DNA of 64,000 nt from Zizania palustris. Lineage: Eukaryota > Streptophyta > Magnoliopsida > Poales > Poaceae. A program made the translations under genes and the position numbers. Under the pieces are notes generated by a model. The model saw only the letters and a list, made by a program, of their open reading frames with translations. It searched no databases and had not been told where the DNA came from. Location: NCBI GenBank assembly GCA_019279435.1, contig JAAALK010000289.1:83979023-84043022 (forward strand). Direction: 5' to 3'. Of this stretch, positions 41,432 through 52,370 are shown piece after piece. How positions within the stretch are numbered: the stretch's first letter is position 1; each line of letters starts with the position of its first letter.

Positions 41432-41655
41432 AGATCCCCGCTTGACCCTTGATCACTCACCGTTGAGAGTTGTCTAACATCTCCACCCTGCACACATGAG
41501 ACAAGCAAAAACACGAAACCCGATGCACACCGATTCCATCGGCACACAATCTCCACACACACCAATCCCATCGGTGCAAGCAAACAGGCAATCAACCACA
41601 ACCATCCAGATCCGGCAAACTTGTCAATCACTCATCACCAAGATAAAACCACAGT
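41432..41655 (-). other. Copia-C-type 3' noncoding end joined to the outer side of the 5' LTR
   Basis: Reading the minus strand toward the LTR: TCGGGTTTCGTGTTTTTGC, TCATGTGTGCAGG, then ATCAAGGGTCAAGCGGGGATCT, a PPT-like tract, then the LTR. This layout parallels copia-A 4640-4714. A 5' LTR preceded by a PPT suggests a tandem or recombinant element. The left limit of the older gypsy-E is set only approximately. Confidence 0.5.
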
Positions 41656-42474
41656 GCGACCCCACTTGGTTTCACAATTCTTCAGTGGATCAGTGTGTCG
41701 GCACGGATGCGGTGTAGGGCTAGTAATTATTTCCCCTCGGGGAGCATCATTTGAGTTCGCATACACCGTCAAGCCTTTTTCCACAAATAATCAAGCTGAG
41801 TACAAAGAAATACTAAAAGGGCTGAAGTTGTTAGAGGAAGTTAGCATCGATGCGGTGTTAATCTTTGGAGATTCCTTGCTGGTGATGAGACAACTGTCAG
41901 GTGAATATGAGTGCAAGGATGGCATGTTGAAAGAGTATCACTAACGGTGCCAAGAGATGATGGTAAGATTCACGAGTATAACCCTTATGCACATTCTGAG
42001 GGAAAAAATGTTGAAGCAAACGATTTGGCCCAAATGGCACCAAGGTACAAGCCGATGAACAGGTTGATTGATGTGGAAATCGTAGAACTGGATGCCAATG
42101 ATTAGAAGTATGTCAATGTTACTTATTTAAAAAATCCTTTAACATTGGCACCAAGGAAACTCAGGTACCAGGCTACAAAGTATGTGCTGCTCGGCGAGGA
42201 TTTATATTATCGGACGACAGATGGGGTATTACTCAAGTGTATAAATGTCGAAGAAGCTAAAGTGGTGATGTGTGAGGTACATGATGGCATATGCAGAACA
42301 CACCAATTAACCTAGAAAATGAAGTGGCTACACTAGAGGGCAAGTTACTTTTGGCCGACCATGGTGGAAGACTACATAAAGTATTATAGGGGGTGTCAAG
42401 ATTGTCAAAAGTTCGGAACCATTCACAGGACACCTGCATCGGCGATGAACCCTATAGTTAAACCCTGGACATTT
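41656..42474 (+). pseudogene. pol: Gypsy-E: older Ty3/gypsy fragment (second RNase H to integrase finger)
   Basis: 41680-41944 reads GCGVGLVIISPRG, STNNQAEYKEILKGLKLLEE and FGDSLLVMRQLSGEY, the second RNase H. After a stop, 41950-42105 carries HSEGKNVEANDLAQMA. 42115-42474 covers the integrase N-terminus (VHDGICRTHQ, YYRGCQDCQKFG, PIVKPWTF) with stops. It is a Tat-type element but only distantly similar to gypsy-1/2/3. Copia-D interrupts it at the PWTF motif. Confidence 0.82.
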
Positions 42475-43934
42475 TGTAGGACCAAAACAGGCGACTAGAA
42501 GGGGGTGAATAGGAACCTCAAAAAAAATTCTTTCGAATTGATGGCCTTTTTCTAAACACCCAACGCTCCTCTAAAAGAACAAGCGGAAGAAAATAAACTA
42601 TCACAACAAAATCCAAGAGAAAGCAAGTGCTATCACTCTCCTATTAGATATGATATGATGTAATAATATGAAAGATCACAAGCATTGAAAACAATCTAGA
42701 CTTCAAAAACCTAACGATGTCCTGATTTAAAAGACACCCATACAAAGCACACAAGATAGATTAAAGCCATTCACAAACTAGACAGGCAAACCACCAAGTG
42801 CTAGAAAAACACTCAATGCTCACATGCATTTCATAAAGCATCAGATAAACAACCACAGTTCATAGGCATTTAAACTAACACATGACATATGCACTTGTAT
42901 CACATAGATATATCAATGAATATTCTTTGTGCAAACTGAAAATAAACTACTTAACTATTTAATCAAACATAGGATATTTAATGGAGAAACTACTGCAAGT
43001 GCATTCTAATCAAGGAAAGATTAATGTTTTGAAAACTATTGATGAAGAATCTTCAGATTCTGCTTCCTGCGCCACATAGTACAGCTCCAAATGCATTGCT
43101 CCTGTGCAGTTCAGCACATTGTGAAGTACTGTGCATGGTGCGCCTCACGCCTTGCGTGAGCCTCATGCTCTTCCTGCGCTGAGTGCCTCGCACATTTCCT
43201 AAACTGACCACCACGCTGCCCCTTGCTGAGCGTGCGGTTCTAGCGCCAAGATATCGAATTGGCCTGTAGAGCGACCACACCTTGAGGACTCCACACCTAC
43301 GCCGAGACGCCTCAAGCTGTACACTGGTAGGACCACAGAAGCAGCAACGATTGGGAAATGGTTCTTGTGCACACAGTAGCCGACGATGAAGATGAATAGT
43401 GGCACTAGAGTTTTGGGCAGTGAAAATGCTATGGGAAGATGATCCAAACACTTGTTTGGTAAAGTGAACTAAGATGTTTCATTTTGAAGAGTTGGTAGAA
43501 ACCCTAGGACTACAAGGTCTTTTATAGGTAGTTCAAAAACTAGAAAGACATAAATACCCATAGAGTATTTTACCTATAGACGCGGGCCCAATTGGAAAAA
43601 TAGTATAATCCTATCTAAAGGTAGTTTGTCTTGATACAGAGCTTTCGTAGAAACTACGGCTTCGCCTCAGGATGCTTCAATCTCGATCCTACAGTTTTGA
43701 GCCAAAACCAACAAAGCTCTCCGGATCTCCGACATGTGTCGCCAATCCAAGAACTTGATCATGAGCAAGTCTCTCCCGCTCTCGATCCCTCGAGCCGCCT
43801 TGTCACTTGTAGTGGCCTCCCTTTCACTGTCTTGGTCAACACACTATCCCGATCATCCACCTGCCCATGTCTTTCTTTATCCCCACCTAAGATCTTCCTC
43901 AACTTCACTCGGCCTCCTTGATCGTCTAGCATCA
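42475..43934 (-). repeat. Copia-D 3' LTR (1460 bp)
   Basis: Minus strand TGATGCTAGACG ... GGTCCTACA. TATA-like box at 43519-43526. Inverted repeat CGTAG-AAA-CTACG (43646-43658). No coding potential seen; the minus frames at 43053-43451 match nothing I know. Confidence 0.82.
43519..43526 (-). promoter_or_regulatory. TATA box of copia-D LTR
   Basis: Reverse complement TATAAAAG. Confidence 0.6.
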
Positions 43935-43950
43935 AGCTCCCCTCTCAACC
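43935..43950 (-). other. Polypurine tract, copia-D
   Basis: Reverse complement GGTTGAGAGGGGAGCT, next to the LTR start TGATGC. Confidence 0.65.
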
Positions 43951-43956
43951 ACTAAG

Positions 43957-45846
43957 GCATAAAGATAATGATGCAGAATATCAAATACCAAATTCAAGAG
44001 TGTGTTTGAGGTACCTTAGTATGCACTTAACTGCTTGACGATGTGAAGCCCTTGGAGAAGCCTGAAAACAAGCACACAGACATACTACAAAGTGTATGTC
44101 CGGCCTCGTAGCTGTCAAGTAGAGGAGGGAGCCGATCATGCTCCAGAACTCCTTCAGATCCACCTCTTCTCTATCTTCATCCGGCTCAAGTGCTACTGAG
44201 GTAGCCATTAGAGTGGCAAGTGGCTTCGCAATGCTCATATCAAAGTGCTTTAGTAGGTCCTTGGTGTACTTCGTCTGATGCATGAAAGTACCTTATTTGC
44301 ATTGCTTGATTCGCAATCCAAGGAGGAAGGTCAACTCAACCATCATTGACATCTTGTCAACATAAATATTAACAAGAAGGAAGTCTTCTTCATGCTTAAG
44401 AGTAAACAGGGTTTTTTCAACAAAGCTCATTTTGTACCCATGCTCAAGCAAGAAGTTCCTAAGTCGGTCATACCAAGCCCTAGGAGCTTGCTTGAGCCCA
44501 TACAAAACATTATGAAGTTCAAAGACTCTGTGGGGGTACTTGGTATATTCAAAGCCAGATGTTGTTTAACATAAACATCCCCTCCTATGAAACAATTAAG
44601 AAAAGCACTTTTAACATACATTTGATAAAACATGAAACCGCGAGAAGATACAAAAGCAAGAAAAATCCTAATGGCTTCAAGACGAGATAATGGAGCAAAG
44701 GTCTCTTTAAAATCAACCCCCTCGACTTAAGAGTAACCCTAAGCAACAAGCCTATCCTTGTTTCTCACAATAGACCCATCCTCCCCCTGTTTGTTTTGAA
44801 AACCTATTTTGTGCTAATGATATGAATATTAAGAGGTGGATCTAAAAGAACCCAGACTTGGTTTCCATAAAAATGTTCTAACTCTTCATGCATGTCATTG
44901 ATCCAACTTGAATCATATAAAGCATGACTAACATCAACAGGCTCAAAAGAAGCGACAAATGCAAAATCAACAAAATAAGCATGAGATAGAGTTACCCATT
45001 CATCTAGCTTACCGATGATCTGCTAAGGAGGATGATGCCATTGAATCTGAAGAGGAGTGAGCTCGATGTTTGATGAAGTCGATGCTTCAGGCCCTCTTAA
45101 TGAAGTAGAAGATGCAAGATCTGCTTCAGGGGTTGCTGTAGTAGAAGTTAAGGGATCATGCTTGAGCTCTTCAAAGTCTGATGGATCTTCTTCATTAAAG
45201 ATGGTTTTATCCATATCCTGCTTACTAGCAACCTCAAAATAATTACTAACACTCGAGAAAGACTCATCAAAAGTCACATCACATGACTCGATGATAGTGT
45301 TAATATAAAGATTAAAGATATGATATGAATGATCATGACGTGAATAACCCAAAAAGATACCATTAGAAGAACATGACTCAAATTTGTCAAGATTACTACA
45401 TTTCAGAATGAAGCACCGACATCCAAACAATCTCAAATGAGTAACTTTGGGATTCCTTCCAAAACATAGTTCATAAGATATCAGATTCAAAAGTGAGCAT
45501 AAAAAAATCCGGTTGGAGATGTAACGTGCTATGCTCATGGCCTCAGCCCAAAATCTTCTAGGAGTATTATGCTCATCGAGCATCGTCCTAGCCATCTCCA
45601 CCAAAGTGCAGTCCTTTCTCTCAATAACTCCATTTTATTGAGCAACCCGTGGATTAGAAAATTGATGTTCAATGCTATGCTTAAGGCAAAAGTCAACAAA
45701 TAAACTATTCTTGAACTCGGTGCCATTTTTACTTCTGATTACTTTCGATGCACCAGGGAGTTCTGTGAATAGTCTCAAAGCTAAGCTCCAAAAGAGTCAA
45801 AATGCTTCATCCTTGCTTGCAACAAAGAAGACCCAAGAATAATGGG
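43957..45846 (-). pseudogene. pol: Copia-D RNase H, RT and integrase C-terminal part
   Basis: From right to left: integrase end (about 45023-45604, EMARTMLDEHNTPRRFWAEA, FGCRCFILK, FDESFSS), acidic linker, RT (about 44293-44960, YGLKQAPRAWYDRLRNFLL) and RNase H start (43981-44283, LYLTATRPDIHF). The RT motif reads YVDK: an in-frame deletion of about 30 codons joins YVD to the MSMM segment. RNase H stops abruptly near 43957, next to the PPT, so its C-terminal half and the usual 3' noncoding region are deleted. Many stops. Confidence 0.85.
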
Positions 45847-46778
45847 TGTTGGGGGAATAAGTTTTCCCTTGAACACGGACCAAATGATGTCAGCCTCCGT
45901 AGGCCTCCGGCCCGGAGCTTGACACTGTCAAAGTAGATTCCCGCCTACTGAAGCTATTTCCAAGCAGCATTTAGCCCAAGCCTCCGAGCTCCTTTCAGAG
46001 CCCTCCAGAGCAAAGCCTCCAAGCTCCCTCCAAAGTCTGCCAGAAGCCAAGTCTCTAAGCTATCTGCGAAGTTCTCTTCGGAGTTAGCCTCCGGGCTCTC
46101 TTCGGAGTTAACCTCCGAGCTCCTTTTGGAGCTCCCCAAAGCCGGTGTCTGGACCCTCTCCAGCCAGCTCGAAGCTATGTCTCCGAGAGCCCAGTTCGGA
46201 GTTCAGTTCAGAGCACGCTTCGAAGCCCAGTTCGGAGTGTCCTCCAAAGCCTTCATCGCAGTCTCCTCCCGAAGAGCTCCGGCTGCTACTTCGAACCAGG
46301 AAAATATCTGTACTTCGCTATAGTGTAGAATCCATACCGGGGGCCCCTCTACCCCTAGTATGTCGTTTAGCTATTCAGAAGTGATGTTTATCTGACACGA
46401 CTGTAAAGCTGTAAAACACTTTGTATAGTAGACTAGCCTTTTCCCCTTCTTGCCCCTATAAAGCCTATGACTTATAGAGGGCATTTAGGTTTTTTCCTTT
46501 GGCCTGCGTGCCTATAAAAGCAGGGCCAAGCCCTTCTAATGGGGGGCACTCTTCAGAGGCTGAAGTTCCTCCATATCCATGAGATCCTCTATATCCTTTA
46601 GATTCAACCAAGGCAAACTATGCCAAATCCACCACAAACTAGACGTAGGGCTATTATCCATATGGAGAGGTCCGAACTAGTATAAATCTTTTCTCCTTCT
46701 AAGAGAACCCTTCGAGGTTCATTTTATACACCATATACACACAAAACTTGTGCTGTAGCTAACGCAATTGCTTCAACA
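45847..46778 (+). repeat. Element F 5' LTR (932 bp)
   Basis: Starts TGTTGGGGGAATAAG and ends TTGCTTCAACA. U3 is full of CCTCCGAGCTC / GGAGCTCC inverted words. Clearly similar to 47629-48549 (about 88-90% by eye). Confidence 0.88.
46513..46520 (+). promoter_or_regulatory. TATA box of element F 5' LTR
   Basis: TATAAAAG followed by CAGGGCC; same in the 3' LTR. Confidence 0.72.
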
Positions 46779-47628
46779 GTTGGTGCCATCCGTGGGATAA
46801 TAGCCTTGCTTCCTTTTCATTTAAAACCGAAGCTCTGTTGTGTCCTTATCAAGACCCGAAGCCAACAGCCTCGTTCTTTTAGGAACCGAGGTTACAACTT
46901 TGTTTGTTAAGGACCAAGGCACGACTTCGAGAACTATTTGAAACCGGAGTACCCCTCCGAAGGCTACACAGCGCCTCCGTGCCCATAGAAGTGGGCTTTG
47001 AGACTTCCGAGTGACGGCTCAGCAAGTCTGGGATTCCAGGCTCTAGCCTGATGCATCCCAGGGTCGAAGGTGGCCGAGGGTCGTAGGTGGCCCAGAGTCG
47101 TAGGTGGCTCAACCCATCGCAGGTTCGGTGAATCCACACCAAATATCCTTTTCATTCACAACAGGATCAAGCTCAAGAAGCCTTGCTTCTCTATCTGAAC
47201 ACGCACCGAGGCCTCGCTTCGCGTGACGTGATCTAATCTAAAATTTAAGCATCTCGAAGTCATGCTTCACCTAAAATCTAAGTGCGTTTTGGAGCCTTGC
47301 TCACGCACATTATCCAAATCCAAGCATGCCGAAGCATACTTCGCTTAATTTGGCTATGCTGAAGCCTAGCTTTGCTCCAGATTAATGCATTTGAAGCCCA
47401 AAATAGGCCTTCACGTGACGTGATATAAGCGTCTGAAGCCTCCAAAAGGCGCTCCCCTTCACATTCTTTAATTGCCCGCACCAGCAACGACTAAGTCCCT
47501 AGCTGCCACGTACAAGGGGGGGACCGAAGTATGTATGCGCAGTACGAGCATGACAAGCTAAAACGTTCGAAACAAACAAATCATGCGAAGCATGCAGACG
47601 AAGTATGCAAATACAACAAATCTAATTC
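46779..47628 (+). other. Element F internal region, noncoding
   Basis: Begins with the PBS (GTTGGTGCCATCCGTGGGA, 46779-46797). No frame over about 90 codons and none resembling Gag or Pol. A G-run (ACAAGGGGGGGACC, near 47511) may be a displaced PPT; no purine tract abuts the 3' LTR. Confidence 0.7.
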
Positions 47629-48549
47629 AGTTGGGGGAATAAGTTTTCCCCTGAACAGAGGCCAAATGATTTTAGTCTCCGTAGGCCTATGGCCTGGAGC
47701 CTGACACTGTCGAAGCAGATTCCCGCCTACTGAAGTTATTTCGAAGCAGCATTTAGCTCAAGCCTCCGAGCTCCTTTCGGAGCCCTCGAGAGCGAAGCCT
47801 CCAAGCTACCTCTGAAGTCTGCCAGAAGCCAAGTCTCTAGGCTATCTGCGAAGTTCTCTTCGGAGTTAGCCTCTGGGCTCTCTTCGGAGTTAACCTCTGA
47901 GCTCCTTTCGGAGCTCCCCAAAGCCGGTCTCCGGACCCTCTCCAGCCAGTTCGAAGCTAAGTCTCCGAGAGCCCAGTTCGGAGCACGCTTCGAAGCACAC
48001 TTCAGAGTGTCCTCTGAAGCCTTTATCACAGTCTCCTTTCGAAGAGCTCTGGCTGCTACTTTGAACTATGAAAATATATGTACTTCGCTACAGTGTAGAA
48101 GCCATACTGGGGGCCCCTCTGCCCCTAGTATGTCATTTAGCTATTCAGAAGTGATGTTTATCTGACACGTCTATAAAGTTGTAAAGTACTTTGTATAGTA
48201 GACTAGCGTTTTTTCCCCTTCTTGCCCCTATAAAGCCTATGACTTATAGACGACATTTAGGTCTTTTCCTTTGGACTGCATCCCTATAAAAGCAGGGCCA
48301 AGCCCTTGTAATGGGGGGTCTCTTCAGAGGCTGAAGTTCCTCCAGATCCATGAGATCCTCTGGATCCTTTAGATTCAACCAAGGCAAACTATGCCAAATC
48401 CACCACAAACTAGACGTAGGGTTATTATCCCTTTGGGGAGGTCCGAACTAGTATAAATATTTTCTTCTTCTGAGAGAACCCTTTGAGGTTCATTTTATAC
48501 ACCATATACACACAAAACCTGTACTGTAGCTAACGCAATTGCTACAACA
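47629..48549 (+). repeat. Element F 3' LTR (921 bp)
   Basis: Starts AGTTGGGGGAATAAG (first base changed from TG) and ends GCTACAACA. TATAAAAG at 48285-48292. Confidence 0.86.
48285..48292 (+). promoter_or_regulatory. TATA box of element F 3' LTR
   Basis: TATAAAAG, same context as 46513-46520. Confidence 0.7.
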
Positions 48550-49045
48550 ACAGGAGTAGTCATCCACCATGATAAAGACATACCATTTTCCACCAAGAAC
48601 TAACTCGAGAAGGACCTATAGTGTCCATATGGAGAAGTTCTCTGGGTTGTTCTGTCATCACCACATTGATTGGTGAATGAGAGGCGGCTGCCATCTTTCC
48701 ATGTCGACAAGGAGCACAAACAACATTCTTCTCAAACTTAAGCTTGGGCAATCCTCAGATTAGACCTAGGGCATTTAGTTAAGCGAGCAAGTCAAAGCTC
48801 ACATGCCCTAGTCTCCTATGCCACATACAAAGCTCAAAAGAAGGTTTAGCAATCAAACAATGAGAAGAACCAAAAGTCTTAGAAAAATCTGCTCCAAAGA
48901 CCCTCCATATTCTTAAAATCTTACAAACCAAAGCATTAGAAGAATCGAGTACTTCTGAAGTGCATAGGAAACACACTTCCAAGCCCTCATCAAGAAACTA
49001 ATATACAGACGACTAATTGTATCCCAAATCCTCAACCAAAGCGAC
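48550..49045 (-). pseudogene. pol: Copia-D integrase N-terminal part and protease end
   Basis: Reads right to left VALVEDLGYN (end of protease region), CLIAKPSFELCMWHRRLGHVS and CAPCRHGKMAAASHSP (HHCC finger), HMDTIGPSRV (first catalytic Asp), MVDDYS, then element F. Frame breaks near 48600, 48775 and 49005. It joins the part at 43957-45846. Confidence 0.86.
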
Positions 49046-49536
49046 TGTTGGGGGAAAATACTTCATCTTCAGGACTTTAGAAGTCAATAGTCAAAGATAA
49101 TTCACCATCATCGAAGTTCGAGTTCATCTTCGGAGATGAAGTTTCTAAGCCAAAGGATACTTCGGCCTCATGATTCGAAGGCATCCTCCGAAGGCTCCGA
49201 AGCTACAGTGGAAAATAGTAAGACTGATAAGACGTCTGCCTTATCTACCTTCTCCGGATAGATTTTACTATTTTAACCCTATTCGAGGTACCGAATAGTT
49301 TCCACTATGTCGGTTGTAATTGAGGGGTAAATAGGTCTTTTCCTTAGACTTTTTGCCGATAAATACCCCCTTCTTACCCTGTAATGGGCATCGAATACTC
49401 TGCTATTCAATACACAATTTAGGACTACTTTGAGCTATTATCCTATTCGGAGGCTCGAAATAGTTCTCAACACAAACTCTTTGTTTGTTAGTTCTTAATC
49501 TTTGAGAACCTGTTAGCGTAATCTTTTATGCCAATA
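49046..49536 (+). repeat. Gypsy-G 5' LTR (491 bp)
   Basis: Starts TGTTGGGGGAAAATAC and ends CCAATA (probably a former CAACA, as in element F). GATAAATA near 49358 may be the decayed TATA box. No second copy in the window, so the 3' limit rests on the PBS. Confidence 0.75.
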
Positions 49537-49558
49537 GTTGGCGCCGTCTGTGGGGAAC
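49537..49558 (+). other. Primer binding site of gypsy-G
   Basis: GTTGGCGCCGTCTGTGGGGA; element F has the related GTTGGTGCCATCCGTGGGA. The tRNA is not assigned. Confidence 0.7.
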
Positions 49559-49737
49559 CTAGTTCTAAAAGCTAGTTCTCTACCGTTGACTGCACTTTGA
49601 AGAGCACTTGCGGAGGGAGCTTCAGAGTCTCAGGATTTCGTGCACCCTTCGGCAAGGGGCGTCGTAGTGCAGCTTGAAGGCCTTTCCTCGCCTTCCAAAA
49701 CCATGTCTTCGGTCTTTAGACCTCTTCTTCATTAGCT

Positions 49738-51230
49738 ATGCCTCCAAAGCGGAGCCTAGTCTCCGATCCTCCCCGAAGGTCCCCTCGGACCAATGGAGCA
49801 GGACCTTCAGTTATCCCGCTAACCCGCGAAGGGGTTGCCGGACGTCGAGCACCCAGAGGCCCCCGAGCCGCTCCCACGGTGCTCCAAACCGACTACACTA
49901 GTTCCCGAGACCCGGAGCTCCCCTCCGAAGGAGATGAAGACCTTCCTGAAGACGAGGCTACGCAAGTAGCGTGACTTCAGGAGGAAGTGGCAAGGTGGAG
50001 GCAAGAGGCTGTCGATCGACTCCGCTCTCAAGCTTCAACTCATGCTCTAGAAGGGCCTCAAGATGGTGGTGCTAGTGATCTTCTCAAAGCTGTCCAAGTC
50101 TCGGAGGAAGCCGAGAATGCATCAATTGATGACGAGTCTCCGTTGCATCTGGACCTGCAGATCGTGCCCTTCGACCCTAGTTTTAAAGCCTCGAATCTGC
50201 ACAAATACTCTGGTGGGTCTGACCCCGGAGAATTCTCTCATTTGTATGCTTTGGCGATAGAAGCCAGTGGAGGGGTGCGTAACACTATGGCGAAGTGATT
50301 CCCCCTCGCTCTCTAAGGTGTAGCTCTCCGATGGTTCTGGTCTCTAAAGCCAGGATCGATCAAGTCCTTGGAGCAGCTGAAAAGGAACTTTGTAAGCAAC
50401 TTCCAAGGTACATTTGTGGCCCTAATGTCGACTGGGAGTCTGTTTCAGGTGAAGCAGCAAGCGGGGGAGATGCTTCGGGAGTATTTCACACGCTTCGCCC
50501 ACACCAAGTCTCAGATTAAAGGCTTGTCTACCTCTTCGGTTGTCGATGCCGCGTGCGAAGGGGTGCTGAACCCAGATCTCCTCAGCAAGCTTCATCGGAA
50601 ACCGGTGTCATCTGTGGCACAGTTGATGGCATACTTCGAACAGTATGCCAAGGCAGAGGAAGGCTGCCTTCGAAGAACCGCAACACCGGCACCAGCATTT
50701 TGAGAAGTGAAGACGAGCTTGAAGTCCCAACCTCTCCGCAAGCCCCCCATGACAATCGTTTCAATGATCATAGGCGGGGAAAGAAGAACTTCCGCTCAGA
50801 GGTGTTGAACATTGCACCCTCTGCCCCAAAGGCACCTGTCAACTTTCAACAGGCACAAGGCTTCAAGGCTGGTGCTTCAAAGCCCCAAGAAAGAGTAGCT
50901 GGCAGCCGCCATAGCTTCTTCTATTGTGTGCATGGCGAGAACAGAAGCCATGACACGAAGGATTGTAAGTCTGTATTAACCCTTCGGGGTGAATACCTTG
51001 GACAAAGTACAGGGCGAGGTATTTCGGATCGAGGCCCTCCAGCGGCACGTTCAGATCCCGTGCAAACCGTGGCACAAATCGACATCTTCGAAACACCAAT
51101 GCAGCTCTGGGTGGCCAATATGACGCCACCACCGAAGCAGAAAGATCCCCAAGATTGTAGCAAGCGAGTGGTCCTGCCCATCTCCGGAGGGGGGACCCTC
51201 GGTAACATGTCGAAAAGGCAGCGACGATAA
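49738..51230 (+). pseudogene. gag: Gypsy-G Gag
   Basis: ATG 49738 (MPPKRSLVSDPPRRSPR). The frame is stopped at 49972-49974, near 50296 and near 50313 (CAA to TAA likely) but continues in phase: FKASNLHKYSGGSDPGEFSH, then EQLKRNFVSNFQG, EMLREYFTRFAHTKSQI, LLSKLHRKPVSSVAQLMAYF, the retrotransposon Gag core. A +1 shift near 50700 leads to a second frame with a zinc-knuckle-like CVHGENRSHDTKDC. Ends at 51230. Confidence 0.85.
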
Positions 51231-51235
51231 TATGT

Positions 51236-52370
51236 CCGCGAAGTAGGGCTCATAGGGACCTCGAATTTTGCGGCAGGAATGCCCGAGTGGTCCCATGTAC
51301 CTATTTCCTTTACTACCAATGATGCTGCGGGGGTGAAATTACCTCATGCTGACCCCCTTGTCATTTTAGCTGATATAGCCGGAGTCGAAGTTTGAAGGAT
51401 CCTGGTAGATGGCAGGAGCTCCGCAGATATACTCTTTGTCCAGGCCTTTGACCAGATGTGCATTCCTAGGAGGCATTTACTTCCAGCGGCCCGCCCACTC
51501 CAAGGATTCGCAGGTCCGCCTCTCGATGCCCTCAGCCAGATAGGCTTCGAGGTTGCCTTTGGAGAGGGCCCCTAGCCAGGGTGGAGGAAGTAATCTTCGA
51601 CGTCGTCGATGCCCCATATGCCTATAATGTGATTTTTGGACGGAGGATGTTGAACCAGTTCGGGGCTATAGCACATCATAACTACTTATGTCTCAAGATG
51701 CCCACGCAAGGTGGAGTTCTCACTATCTCAGGAGATGAAGCTGTAGCCCGAAGAATGGACTATGGCCATGGTCAGCCATTTGACCCTCGGCATGTGCACA
51801 GTGTGTCAGAGCACACAGAGGAGGCTTCGGAGTCTCCAAACTCCTCAAACGGCCTTTCCCTAAAGCCAAGCCCGGAAGGTGATGTCGTCACGAAGATAAT
51901 CCTGAAAGATGGCAAGGAGTACCCAATACAGTTCAGCAAAGGGCTACCTTCAGAGATAGCTACATCACTGGAGGTAGTAGTCAAACAAAATTTGGATATC
52001 TTTGCCTCGACCGATGAAGACATCACCGGGGATGACCGGAGTATCATCGAGCATAGTTTGCTTGTCAACCCGAAGGCTAGGCTAGTGTGCCAGGGGCTCC
52101 GAAAGTTATCAGTAGAGAGGGCAGACCTCACCAAGGTAGAAGTGGAAAAATGTCCAAGGGCTGGCATCATCAGGGAAGTAGCCCACACGGAGTGGCTAGC
52201 TAACCCTGCTTTTGTCAGGAAGAAGGGTTCCGGCAAGTGGCGTGTGTGCATTGATTTCACATCATTAAGTAAAGCATGTCCACAAGACGCCTACCCTATG
52301 CCCTGAATAGACCAGCTGGTGGATTCTATGACTGGTTCCGAATTACTGAGCTTCCTGGACGCAAACTCAG
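51236..52370 (+). pseudogene. pol: Gypsy-G protease and RT N-terminus
   Basis: The protease active-site region RILVDGRSSADILF is at about 51396-51440, an Arg where DGGSS is usual. After a frameshift, 51581-52306 gives the protease C-terminal part (VIFGRRMLNQFGAIAHHNYL) and RT start (NPAFVRKKGSGKWRVCIDFT, SLSKACPQDAYPMP), then TGA and LVDSMTGSELLSFLDAN to the copia-H insertion. No RT catalytic motif is in the window. Confidence 0.83.

Larger units (their letters stand above)
45847..48549 (+). mobile_element. Element F: short non-autonomous LTR retrotransposon, 2.7 kb
   Basis: LTRs 45847-46778 and 47629-48549 flank an 850-bp interior without coding capacity. A PBS-like GTTGGTGCCATCCGTGGGA follows the 5' LTR. 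It interrupts the copia-D integrase between DDYS and YSWVFF. The flanks ATGGG (45842-45846) and ACAGG (48550-48554) are best explained as one TSD ACGGG with one CpG transition in each copy. Internal size is between TRIM and LARD classes. Confidence 0.85.
42475..49045 (-). mobile_element. Copia-D: Ty1/copia element, 3' LTR and partial pol, interrupted by F and G
   Basis: 3' LTR 42475-43934, PPT 43935-43950, RNase H/RT remnants, integrase, then element F (45847-48549), then more integrase and the end of protease up to 49045 where gypsy-G begins. The remaining protease, gag and 5' LTR should lie beyond the window. Family resembles copia-C (LTR U3 start, ATCAAGGAGGCC block). Confidence 0.87.
49046..52370 (+). 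mobile_element. Gypsy-G: Ty3/gypsy element, 5' portion
   Basis: 5' LTR 49046-49536, PBS, gag, protease and the start of RT, then copia-H. Left TSD would be GCGAC (49041-49045). The RT is cut after SELLSFLDAN; the rest should lie beyond the window. It is a different lineage from gypsy-1/2/3, with a shorter LTR and another PBS. Confidence 0.86.

Noticed and set aside
41471..41479. Copia-C LTR ending at TGTCTAACA (start TGTTAGACA)
   Set aside because: The copia-D comparison places the start at TGATGC next to a purine tract (41431); kept as an open alternative.
41227..41631. 134-codon minus frame at the copia-C LTR edge, partly matched in copia-D
   Set aside because: The match reflects shared LTR U3 sequence, and the frame crosses the LTR boundary.
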